From: a virus
Length of the DNA: 64,000 nucleotides
IMG/VR virus record: IMGVR_UViG_3300021963_004854
Coordinates: 107,567-171,566 of that record
Strand: one strand, 5' to 3'
The translations under genes and the position numbers were made by a program. Below the pieces are notes generated by a model. The model saw nothing but the letters and a program-made list of their open reading frames with translations, was not told where the DNA came from and searched no databases. Below are positions 1 to 7,525 of the stretch, piece by piece (the stretch's first letter is position 1; every line of letters starts with the position of its first letter).

Positions 1-2
1 AC

Positions 3-131
3 CATAAGGCTCTAGCTGAGGCACATGTTATCAATGCCCAGGCAGAATCAATTGAAGCCGATACAGAAATCAAATTGATGGCTGCTATCGATAAGTATAA
101 AGATTCAGACGAAGATCACGGACCATTCTAA
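3..131 (+). CDS. 3' end of an unidentified gene
   Basis: Open frame from the left window edge to a TAA at 129-131, 42 residues visible. They are Ala/Glu/Asp-rich and probably helical; no family is recognisable. The TAA overlaps the ATG of the endolysin gene (TAATG), so the two are probably translationally coupled. Confidence 0.6.
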   Translation, partial: HKALAEAHVINAQAESIEADTEIKLMAAIDKYKDSDEDHGPF

Positions 132-1306
132 TGACACAGCTAACAGAACATTTCACCCTAGAAGAACTAACAGTTTCTCCTACCGCTAAGAAGCTGGGCC
201 TTCCTAACACACCAACAGCCGAGCATATTGAAAATATGCGCTACTGTTGCGAGAAGATCCTTGAGCCTGTTCGTGCTAAGTTTGGTCCAGTTACAGTCAA
301 CTCTTCATATCGTGCGCCTCTTGTTAACAAGGCTGTTGGTGGTTCGAAGACCTCGCAACACGTTAACGGTCAAGCAATTGACTTTGAAGTTAAGGGTGTT
401 GACAACAAGAAGGTTGCTGACTGGGTTGCTGACAACCTAGAGTTTGACCAAGTTATTCTGGAGTTTTATTCTTCGGGTGATAAGAACTCCGGCTGGGTTC
501 ACGCTTCTATCAAGAAAGAAGGTGGCAACCGCAAGCAACGCTTAGTCGCTACAAAGTCTAAGGCTGGTGGTACAAAGTATACACCTGTTGCAGATTTTGA
601 TCCAAGCACAACTAAGGAAGCTGGTGCACCTGTAGTAGAAGCTGTAGCACAGGTTGCTAAAGCTGCCGCGCAGACAACATCACCCGCTGGTCTTGGACCA
701 ATGGCCGCACTTCAAGCTAAGTGTGGTCTGCCTGCAGACGGCAAGTGGGGTCCAGGCACATTCAAGGGTGCCAAGGATTACTACAAGCTGTCAACTGCAC
801 AGGCGGCTCACTTCTTCGGTCAATGCGCCCACGAGTCAGGCAACTTCAAGGTGTTCTCGGAAAATCTAAACTATTCGGCGGATGGTTTGACTAAGATTTT
901 CAAGAAGTATTTCCCAAGTCTGGCTGCGGCACAAGGCTACGCTCGTAAGCCAGAAAAGATTGCTAACAAAGTATACGCCAATCGTATGGGTAATGGCCCA
1001 GAAGCCTCGGGTGATGGTTGGAAGTTCCGCGGTCGTGGTCCAATCCAACTAACTGGCAAGGATAACTACACTGCATTCGCACAATCAATCAAGCGCCCAG
1101 ATATTCTAACAAATCCTGATATCGTAGCAACAGAACTTGCTTTCGAATCCGCTCTATGGTTCTTCAATAAGAATGGTCTATTCGCAATCGCTGATAAGGG
1201 TGTAACAGATGCAGTCATCGGGCAAATTACTCGCCGCGTAAACGGTGGTACGCATGGTCTTGATGACCGCATTAAGAAAACTAAGCAATACGCAAACTGG
1301 GGATAA
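131..1306 (+). CDS. Two-domain endolysin (M15 peptidase + GH19-like)
   Basis: Predicted peptidoglycan hydrolase of 391 residues. Residues 1-130 resemble Peptidase_M15: putative zinc ligands lie in SQHVNGQAIDFEV and WVHASI. An Ala-rich linker (about 145-190) leads to a GH19 chitinase/lysozyme-like domain (200-391) with the catalytic-type Glu in HESGNF and the signature FRGRGPIQLTG. One domain would cut stem peptides and the other the glycan. There is no signal peptide, so export would depend on a holin; holin-like genes lie far away at 58.7-59.3 kb. It could also be a virion-associated lysin, since tail-fibre-like genes follow. Confidence 0.93.
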   Translation: MTQLTEHFTLEELTVSPTAKKLGLPNTPTAEHIENMRYCCEKILEPVRAKFGPVTVNSSYRAPLVNKAVGGSKTSQHVNGQAIDFEVKGVDNKKVADWVADNLEFDQVILEFYSSGDKNSGWVHASIKKEGGNRKQRLVATKSKAGGTKYTPVADFDPSTTKEAGAPVVEAVAQVAKAAAQTTSPAGLGPMAALQAKCGLPADGKWGPGTFKGAKDYYKLSTAQAAHFFGQCAHESGNFKVFSENLNYSADGLTKIFKKYFPSLAAAQGYARKPEKIANKVYANRMGNGPEASGDGWKFRGRGPIQLTGKDNYTAFAQSIKRPDILTNPDIVATELAFESALWFFNKNGLFAIADKGVTDAVIGQITRRVNGGTHGLDDRIKKTKQYANWG

Positions 1307-1311
1307 TAAAT

Positions 1312-1488
1312 ATGCTCAATCAAATCAAAGATGCACTGAAAAAACTTTTTGGTTTTGTAGACGCTAACAAAGACGGCAAGATTGATCTCGCTGAGGTTAC
1401 TGCCGCAGTTGATACGGCAGAAGCAAAGGTTGAAGAAGTTAAGGCAGTGGTAAAGAAAACACGCGCTCGTAAGCCAAAAGCAAAGTAA
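1312..1488 (+). CDS. Small EF-hand protein
   Basis: 58 residues. Residues 18-29 form a textbook EF-hand loop (DANKDGKIDLAE: Asp, Asn, Asp, Gly, Ile and Glu at positions 1, 3, 5, 6, 8 and 12). It is flanked by an N-terminal amphipathic helix and an Ala/Glu helix ending in a Lys/Arg-rich tail (KKTRARKPKAK). A single motif would need to pair with another copy or a partner to bind calcium stably. It lies between endolysin and a fibre-like gene, so a calcium-dependent role in lysis or tail structure is possible but unproven. Confidence 0.8.
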   Translation: MLNQIKDALKKLFGFVDANKDGKIDLAEVTAAVDTAEAKVEEVKAVVKKTRARKPKAK

Positions 1489-1497
1489 GGGAATTAA

Positions 1498-2967
1498 ATG
1501 TCAAGCAACACTATCCATAGAGCCTTAGTTGAAAAGTTAGGCGGTCGTAATGTAAGTGAATATGTTGGTAATGCTGGTGATCTCTTCTGGGATCCAGATA
1601 CTGGTAACATGCGCATCTCCGACGGTGAAACTGTTGGCGGTCTTAGTGTTGCTGAATCATCGCCTTGGGCAGAAGATATCTTCGTTGGTCCATGGGTAAA
1701 CTTTGTTCGCCCACCAGATTCACCAGAAGTTGTAGATGAAATCATCCCAGAAGTCCTTGCTATCGCTAGAAACCCATCCGGCGAAGGTAATGGGTCGATC
1801 TACAATGCTCTTAGAGAAGGCGAAGACGGATCGGTAAGCACACCGTATTTCACTTCATGGAACACCGATGGTTGGGGCGACCTAACAAACATCAAGTCAC
1901 GTTACTACGAAGACCTGCAATCTGCATGGGATGGTAGTGGTCCAAAGACGGTTCACTTCGAATGGATCATGAAGGTTTCGGATTACGATGGACCTGAACG
2001 TTACTTCCTCGTTCGTTTCTTCAACTGGGATTCGGGTGGTGTTGATGGCGCTAACGGTGCATTCTCTTGGACTCGCCGTGAAATCAATGCTAATGCATTC
2101 TTCTCTCGCGTTGATACAAACGATGAAGAAGAAGCATATGTAACTGGTGATGTAATTGCACCACACCTTGTTCTTACTCGTGAAAACAATGGATTCCTGT
2201 TCAACTACGGTTATGATGCCGCAGAAGATGATTACTATGAAACAAACTACAACGAAGATCGTTCACCAAAGAATACTCTTTGGAACTGGGAAGGTTGGGA
2301 CAATCTCCAGAACCTGAAGTCGCGTCAATTCTCACTCTTCGGTGACCTTGTTTACGCTGAAAACTGGTACGGTAAGCAAATCGTTGGTCGCGAATTCATC
2401 ATGTGGGATACGGTTGCAGATGAATACTATGCAATCAAGTTTACTCGCTGGAACAATAACAGCAACTACAACTATCCTGGTTTCTCTTACATCCGTCGCA
2501 AGATTGATCAAGAAAAACTATCTCACGGTCTGACATTCGAAGACGGCACAACTCAAAGAACTGCCTACTCGACTAAGATTGGTGGCACAATTCCACAAGC
2601 ACCTGCCATCACTTCTAAGAACCTTGATATGACACGTTGGATCAACTCAGATGATATTGGTAAACTTATCATCGTAGATGGCGATACTCCAAACTCTGTC
2701 ACCATTCCCGACACATCAACTCTACAATGGCCAATTGGTGGTGTAGTTACCATTCTTAATATGTCTGGTAATACTCTCTACATCTACAAGGACAATGATG
2801 ATGAGAACGGAACCATCTATGGTAACGGAACAGGTGATAGTTCTACTGGATGGCAAGTTCCTGATACTGGCGGTTACAATCTGGTAACTCTCATGAAGAT
2901 CAAGCAGGGTATGGATAACTATTTCAACGACTACATCCTTACGGGTGTTGGCATTGAGGTAGACTAA
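1498..2967 (+). CDS. Putative tail-fibre/structural protein
   Basis: 489 residues, rich in Asn, Tyr, Trp and Gly. The N-terminus contains GDLFWDPDTGNMRISDGE, a turn pattern common in phage tail-fibre and baseplate-attached proteins (dTG.lRisDG). The middle holds two similar Trp/Tyr-rich blocks (about 95-200 and 250-345), suggesting an internal duplication. The C-terminal 120 residues look beta-rich with Thr/Asn/Gly repeats. No signal peptide. Adjacent to a LamG-like gene on the same strand, which supports a virion surface role. The exact family is not recognised. Confidence 0.7.
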   Translation: MSSNTIHRALVEKLGGRNVSEYVGNAGDLFWDPDTGNMRISDGETVGGLSVAESSPWAEDIFVGPWVNFVRPPDSPEVVDEIIPEVLAIARNPSGEGNGSIYNALREGEDGSVSTPYFTSWNTDGWGDLTNIKSRYYEDLQSAWDGSGPKTVHFEWIMKVSDYDGPERYFLVRFFNWDSGGVDGANGAFSWTRREINANAFFSRVDTNDEEEAYVTGDVIAPHLVLTRENNGFLFNYGYDAAEDDYYETNYNEDRSPKNTLWNWEGWDNLQNLKSRQFSLFGDLVYAENWYGKQIVGREFIMWDTVADEYYAIKFTRWNNNSNYNYPGFSYIRRKIDQEKLSHGLTFEDGTTQRTAYSTKIGGTIPQAPAITSKNLDMTRWINSDDIGKLIIVDGDTPNSVTIPDTSTLQWPIGGVVTILNMSGNTLYIYKDNDDENGTIYGNGTGDSSTGWQVPDTGGYNLVTLMKIKQGMDNYFNDYILTGVGIEVD

Positions 2968-2968
2968 T

Positions 2969-3685
2969 ATGAGTGTTGTTCAAATCCTTCAAGGAATCAT
3001 TGCTGCCGCTGCCTCTGGTAGCGGTGGCGGTGGTGGCGGAGGTGGCGGAGGTGCCACCTACCGCTCGTGGACCATTCAATGGTGGATGAAAAAATTAAGT
3101 CCACAATCTGTTGCCAGTCCTAGAGTATTTTCAGTTGGTGTAGACACCTCAGCATCAATTGGATATTCAAATGAATCTGGTGGCGACTATGTTTGGACAG
3201 GAGGAAGTGCTCCTCCTGGACTTGGACCTATTACAGTTGGTTCAATTGCTAACTCTTGGCATCATTTTTCTATCAATTCAGATGGTACCAATTTGTATTT
3301 CTTCAAGAACGGACAACTATTGAGTTCCGCTCCTAGAACGGGCAATGCAATTACAGATGCAACAACTCAATTCTGGTTGGGTGGTGATAATAACTTCCAC
3401 TGGAAGGGTCGTATTGCGGACTTTAACATTGTAAAAGGTAATTGTCTGTATACCAGTACCTATACTCCACCGACCAGAATAACAACTGCACCTTCTGGAA
3501 CAGTTTTCATGCAGGTTTGCGATCCAAGCGTTCAAACTGGTCCAGGAATGTCTGGTTCATCTAACTACAGCAGTGTAGCAGATGATCCATGGGGCGACGG
3601 AATCGATTCAGTAGAATTTACAGGACAAACTTTCTCATATATTCGCTGGGATGGTAATTTAATCTTTGCGCTAGACGTTGCATAA
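2969..3685 (+). CDS. LamG/concanavalin-like structural protein with poly-Gly linker
   Basis: 238 residues. After a short helix (MSVVQILQGIIAAAAS) comes a run of about ten glycines broken by one serine, then a beta-sandwich-like domain with LamG/ConA-like features (SWHHFSINSDGTNLYFFKNG and FWLGGDNNFHWKGRIADFNI, the latter a jelly-roll edge-strand pattern). Such domains in phages are carbohydrate-binding or fibre-tip modules. It starts one base after the previous stop and is probably co-transcribed with the fibre gene. Confidence 0.75.
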   Translation: MSVVQILQGIIAAAASGSGGGGGGGGGGATYRSWTIQWWMKKLSPQSVASPRVFSVGVDTSASIGYSNESGGDYVWTGGSAPPGLGPITVGSIANSWHHFSINSDGTNLYFFKNGQLLSSAPRTGNAITDATTQFWLGGDNNFHWKGRIADFNIVKGNCLYTSTYTPPTRITTAPSGTVFMQVCDPSVQTGPGMSGSSNYSSVADDPWGDGIDSVEFTGQTFSYIRWDGNLIFALDVA

Positions 3686-3688
3686 TAA

Positions 3689-4162
3689 ATGGAATCTCTG
3701 GAAACCAAAGTCGCGGTAATCGAACATGACCTGAAACAAATTCAGGTTGTGTTCGGTCGCCTTGACTTAGCAATCGAAAAGATTGGGGATGTTTCCAACT
3801 GTATCAATAAAATGTTAGCTGTGCATGATACTAAACTTGAAGCACAAGAAAATGTCAATGAAGATATCTATCAGAGTTTAGAAGTGCATAGAAATGAAAC
3901 TAAGGCCAGCAATGCCGAATTGCATTCCAGAATTACTACCATCACTAGAGAACTGGAATCTAAAATTCAAACCACAGAAGACAAACTTCTTGATGCCATC
4001 AAAGACTTGAAAAAGTCGGTTGAAAAAGAAGAAGAAAAAAACAAAGAACGTATTGACAAACTAGAAAAAGCCAAGTATCTATTTGTAGGTGGTGGTCTAG
4101 TTGTCGGTGCTATTCTAACTAAAATTCTACCCGCACTATCAAAATTTATACAAATAGGTTGA
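3689..4162 (+). CDS. Coiled-coil protein with C-terminal membrane anchor
   Basis: 157 residues. Residues 1-130 are almost entirely heptad-like and charged (ELESKIQTTEDKLLDAIKDL). They are followed by one hydrophobic segment (about 132-152, FVGGGLVVGAILTKILPAL). This resembles small phage XhlA/holin-associated proteins and some T4-like coiled-coil membrane proteins. A role in lysis or membrane tethering of the tail is possible. It is the last gene before the primase promoter. Confidence 0.65.
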   Translation: MESLETKVAVIEHDLKQIQVVFGRLDLAIEKIGDVSNCINKMLAVHDTKLEAQENVNEDIYQSLEVHRNETKASNAELHSRITTITRELESKIQTTEDKLLDAIKDLKKSVEKEEEKNKERIDKLEKAKYLFVGGGLVVGAILTKILPALSKFIQIG

Positions 4163-4187
4163 CTTTCACCCACTAGGGGTGTATAGT
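4159..4187 (+). promoter_or_regulatory. Consensus sigma70 promoter for a leaderless primase mRNA
   Basis: TTGACT (4159-4164), 17 nt spacer, TATAGT (4182-4187). The predicted transcript start, 7 nt past the -10, is the A of ATG 4194, so the message would have no 5' leader. A GAATC (GANTC) site sits at 4188-4192 between the -10 and the ATG. Confidence 0.75.
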
Positions 4188-4193
4188 GAATCT

Positions 4194-5234
4194 ATGAGTG
4201 CATATATTGATATTCAGTTTCTCCATGCCATTTCGTATCGCCTGGAGAACTTCAAGAAAAAATCTAGTGATCTTTGGAACTGCAGGTGTCCTATCTGTGG
4301 TGACTCCTCGCGTAATAAAAGAAAGTCGCGGGGTTATTTCTTCCTGGGAAAGAATGACCTAAACTATAAGTGCCATAACTGTGGCGTATCTATGGGCTTT
4401 GGTAACTTTCTAAAGCAGTTTGATGACAACCAATATAAACAATATGTCATTCAACGCTATGCAGATACGGCCAAAGTTGGACCTGCAAAGTCACATAAGA
4501 AAATCCAAGACGTTCTAGATTTTTCTGAGCCAGTCTTCAATAAGAAGCCTGACCCTAAACTGATCGATCAGATTATGGATCGACTAGACACACTGCCAGA
4601 TGACCATGAGGTAATTCAATATGTTACTGACCGCAAAATCCCTCGCGATGCTTTTAGTCGGCTGTATTTCATTCCTAATGTTAAAGATATCGTTCAACTT
4701 AATGCCAAATACAAAGACTCCATCATCACCTCCGAGCCGCGCCTCGCGATTCCTTTTTTTGATGGCTCTGGCAAACTCCTTGTTGTTAGCCTTCGCGGAA
4801 TCAGAGGCGAGTCGCTACGTTATATTAATGTTAAAGTAGATGAAGATGCGCCATCGATTTTCGGTCTGGATCAGGTCGATACTACAAAAGAAATACTTGT
4901 CGTCGAAGGGCCTCTTGACTCCCTTTTTCTTGATAATGCTATCGCTTGTGCTGGAACATCATTCGGAAAAATCGACCAACTCCCGATACCAAAAGAAAAG
5001 ATAACAATTATTTTCGATAATCAACCTAAAAACCGAGAAGTCGGTAAGTTGATGAATAAGTATATAGAGATGGGTTACAAGATGGTAATCTGGCCAGACA
5101 GTGTTCCTGGTAAAGATATTAATGAGATGATTGAAAATGGGTTGACTTCTGGTGAAATCCATAGTATTATAAATGATAATACTTTTCAAGGACTAGCAGC
5201 AAAGGCAAGATATGCCATGTGGAGAAAGATATGA
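4194..5234 (+). CDS. T4-type DNA primase
   Basis: 346 residues from ATG 4194, chosen because it lies exactly where transcription should start; GTG 4179 would lie upstream of the transcript. The N-terminus has a zinc-binding module (CPICGDSSRNKRKSRGYFF...KCHNCG), as in T4 gp61. A Toprim-like region follows with the conserved Glu in VVEGPLDSLFL and acidic residues in IIFDNQPKNREVGKLM. It would make RNA primers for lagging-strand synthesis with a helicase that is not in this window. Confidence 0.88.
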   Translation: MSAYIDIQFLHAISYRLENFKKKSSDLWNCRCPICGDSSRNKRKSRGYFFLGKNDLNYKCHNCGVSMGFGNFLKQFDDNQYKQYVIQRYADTAKVGPAKSHKKIQDVLDFSEPVFNKKPDPKLIDQIMDRLDTLPDDHEVIQYVTDRKIPRDAFSRLYFIPNVKDIVQLNAKYKDSIITSEPRLAIPFFDGSGKLLVVSLRGIRGESLRYINVKVDEDAPSIFGLDQVDTTKEILVVEGPLDSLFLDNAIACAGTSFGKIDQLPIPKEKITIIFDNQPKNREVGKLMNKYIEMGYKMVIWPDSVPGKDINEMIENGLTSGEIHSIINDNTFQGLAAKARYAMWRKI

Positions 5235-5497
5235 GCGAATTGGTCGCGAATGAATATGGTATTGAGTTTGACCATATTCGCATCACAAAGTTACGCATAC
5301 ATCGCACAGACGGTAAGTGGCTTGTAGAATATCGTAGAGAACCTCGTTGGTTTCTAGGTCTAGATCGCTGGTGGTGGTTCGATGACGGCACATACATTGA
5401 TTATGCCGATGCATCTGCTAGAGTAGACCATCTATTGGGTATTGGTTTCGTAAGTAAGACGCAGTTCCAGACAGTTAAGGAGTTTGAAGTTGAGTGA
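5231..5497 (+). CDS. Hypothetical protein
   Basis: 88 residues from ATG 5231, preceded by GGAGA at 5221; a GTG at 5219 is in frame but has no spacing for a ribosome site. It overlaps the primase stop (ATGA). Contains RWWWFDD and many aromatic and charged residues; no family recognised. Predicted soluble. Confidence 0.7.
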   Translation: MSELVANEYGIEFDHIRITKLRIHRTDGKWLVEYRREPRWFLGLDRWWWFDDGTYIDYADASARVDHLLGIGFVSKTQFQTVKEFEVE

Positions 5498-6194
5498 AGT
5501 AAATTTGATTGGCATTACTAAGCCTAGTGCCTACACAGAATGTAATACAGCTAATGAACTTGTGGCATGGGCAGCTAGAGTATCTAATCCTTCAAACCAA
5601 AATAACACAGCAACAGCACCTAAGTTAGTTCGATATCTAATTCAGAACCAACATTGGTCACCTTTGGAGATGGTTCATGTATCTATGGAAATTAAAACAA
5701 CTCGTGATATCGCTCGGCAAATTCTACGCCATCGCTCCTTTGCATTCCAGGAATACTCTCAACGTTACGCCGATCCAACTAAGGACCTCGGGTTCGTAAC
5801 CAGGGAAGCTCGTCTACAGGACGCCAAGAATCGTCAAAACTCAGTTGAACTAACGCCAGATGAAAATCGTCTAGCAGAAGAGTGGAATGTTATGCAGACG
5901 CAAGCCACTAACGCCGCAAAAATGGCATACAACTGGGCAATCGAACGTGGCATCGCCAAGGAACAGGCCCGTGCTGTTCTACCCGAGGGTAATACGGAGT
6001 CCGTGATGATTATGTCCGGGTCTCTTCGTAGCTGGGTTCACTATTGTCAGTTGCGCATGGATAAGGCGACACAGAAAGAACACCGTATTGTGGCAGAACA
6101 ATGCTGGGAGATTATCGGTCAACACTTCCCCGATGTAATCAAAGCACTTGATGACATGGCAGCATGGGCAGAGTTCGAAAGAAAACTACCTTGA
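5490..6194 (+). CDS. thyX: Flavin-dependent thymidylate synthase
   Basis: About 234 residues. Converts dUMP to dTMP using FAD and methylenetetrahydrofolate. The ThyX signature is visible as RHRSFAFQEYSQRY, a slightly divergent RHRxxSxxExSxRY; the C-terminal part (YCQLRMDKATQKEH) fits the family's substrate-binding helix. No ATG is available: TTG 5490 is placed about 7 nt after AAGGAG, while TTG 5484 is too close to it. The start overlaps the previous gene. Belongs with the downstream ribonucleotide reductase genes in dNTP supply. Confidence 0.92.
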   Translation: MSEVNLIGITKPSAYTECNTANELVAWAARVSNPSNQNNTATAPKLVRYLIQNQHWSPLEMVHVSMEIKTTRDIARQILRHRSFAFQEYSQRYADPTKDLGFVTREARLQDAKNRQNSVELTPDENRLAEEWNVMQTQATNAAKMAYNWAIERGIAKEQARAVLPEGNTESVMIMSGSLRSWVHYCQLRMDKATQKEHRIVAEQCWEIIGQHFPDVIKALDDMAAWAEFERKLP

Positions 6195-6256
6195 CCAAAA
6201 TCTGGAACACTTTTGATTCGCAGGTGGTCGCATTTTTTTCGCGCCAAAATTTTGGT
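6194..6256. repeat. Inverted repeat after thyX
   Basis: ACCAAAAT at 6194-6201 is matched by ATTTTGGT at 6249-6256, with CCAAAATTTTGG itself palindromic at 6244-6255 and a T-run (cattttttt) between the arms. It may be a weak terminator or processing site between thyX and the epimerase gene. It does not have the usual hairpin-then-U-tract layout. Confidence 0.35.
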
Positions 6257-6279
6257 TCGGAAAAGTCGGGTGGAGAATA

Positions 6280-6999
6280 ATGAGAATTCTTATTACTGGC
6301 CATGAGGGATTTATCGGTAGAAATGTCTCTCGCATACTATCAGATGAATTTGAAATAATTCCTTATGAAGGTGATATTAGAGACTTTAAGATTTCAGAAT
6401 ATTATTATGCAGTATTACATTTAGCCGCTCTAGCTGGTGTTAGAAAGAGTTGGTTGAATCCTGACGAATATTGGGATGTAAATGTTACTGGCTCAAATAA
6501 AGTTTTTGAAGAATGTAAACGTTTAAATCTTCGGTGTGTATATGCATCTTCTTCATCGATTTACGAATGGTGGAAAAATCCATATGCAGCTAGTAAAAAA
6601 GCGATGGAAGAACTTGCACCCAAGTATTCCGTTGGTATGAGATTTCATACAGTATATGGTCCAGACTCTCGACCAGACATGTTCTATGATATGATGCTTA
6701 ATGACAAGATAGAATATCTTACAACACATAAACGAGACTGGACACATGTTGAAGATGTTGCATCTGCTATAAGAATTATCTTGACAGACACTAGAATTTC
6801 TGGTAAGTTTGATATTGGCTCTGGTAATCCAGTTCCAGTTGTAGATGTTGCCAATGCATATGGCTACAGAGATGTTCCTATTAAAGAAGTTAGTGGAGAA
6901 AGAGAGGAAACTAATGCCGACATTTCACTACTAAAAAGTTATGGTTGGGAACCAAAGTTCAACATTCTAGAGGAAGCGAAAAATGCCAGAAACAGTTAA
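6280..6999 (+). CDS. NAD-dependent epimerase/dehydratase (extended SDR)
   Basis: 239 residues, shorter than the usual 300-340 of GalE-like enzymes. Rossmann motif GHEGFIG at residues 7-13, catalytic Ser/Tyr/Lys-type region (SSSSIYEW and NPYAASKK), and a family-typical GSGNPVPVVDVA near the C-terminus. It would act on a nucleotide sugar, possibly to feed the glycosyltransferases at 9.3 and 56-57 kb. AT-rich relative to neighbours, suggesting separate acquisition. Ribosome site GGTGGAG upstream of ATG 6280. Confidence 0.88.
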   Translation: MRILITGHEGFIGRNVSRILSDEFEIIPYEGDIRDFKISEYYYAVLHLAALAGVRKSWLNPDEYWDVNVTGSNKVFEECKRLNLRCVYASSSSIYEWWKNPYAASKKAMEELAPKYSVGMRFHTVYGPDSRPDMFYDMMLNDKIEYLTTHKRDWTHVEDVASAIRIILTDTRISGKFDIGSGNPVPVVDVANAYGYRDVPIKEVSGEREETNADISLLKSYGWEPKFNILEEAKNARNS

Positions 7000-7525
7000 G
7001 ATACAATATGATGCAGTTTCAGACGAACATTATATCGCTTGGGATGGACTAGAAGAAGAGACGGGTTGGAAGCCCGGCGACACAATAATTTGGGTAGACA
7101 ATGAAGATGGGAGTTATACGTTGACTAAGAAGAATAATAATTATCAGGATGATGTTGAACAGTTTATGGCCGCAGCCGACCAGTATATCGGCGCTACTCC
7201 TCATCTAAATGAAAATAATGAGGCTCAAGCCAAGCTATATATTGATCTAATTGATGAAGAATTTCGTGAACTTTGTGATGGATTTCTTCGTCGCCACATC
7301 GGAGATGTTGCTGACGGCGGCGCCGACCTGGTATGGGTCGTTAAGGGGTTGTTTACCACACTGGGCATTAACTTTGATGCTGTATGGGAAGAAGTCCGTG
7401 CGTCCAATATGAGTAAGGTTTCCGAGGGCGGAAAGATTAAGAAGCGGGCAGACGGTAAGATTCTCAAGCCAGATACTTACTTTAAGCCAAACATCGAAAA
7501 AGTTTTGAAGGATCAGGGTCTATAA
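6983..7525 (+). CDS. AbrB-like domain fused to MazG-fold NTP pyrophosphohydrolase
   Basis: 180 residues. Residues 1-50 resemble a SpoVT/AbrB swapped-hairpin domain (GLEEETGWKPGDTIIWVDNEDGSYTLTKK). Residues 55-180 look like an all-alpha phosphoribosyl-ATP pyrophosphatase/MazG domain, with the metal-binding EEFRE and the second-helix acidic motif DVADGGADLVWVVKG. It could hydrolyse dNTPs or bind DNA or protein through the first domain. It overlaps the epimerase gene and is immediately followed by nrdA, so house-cleaning of nucleotides is a reasonable inference. Confidence 0.75.
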   Translation: MPETVKIQYDAVSDEHYIAWDGLEEETGWKPGDTIIWVDNEDGSYTLTKKNNNYQDDVEQFMAAADQYIGATPHLNENNEAQAKLYIDLIDEEFRELCDGFLRRHIGDVADGGADLVWVVKGLFTTLGINFDAVWEEVRASNMSKVSEGGKIKKRADGKILKPDTYFKPNIEKVLKDQGL

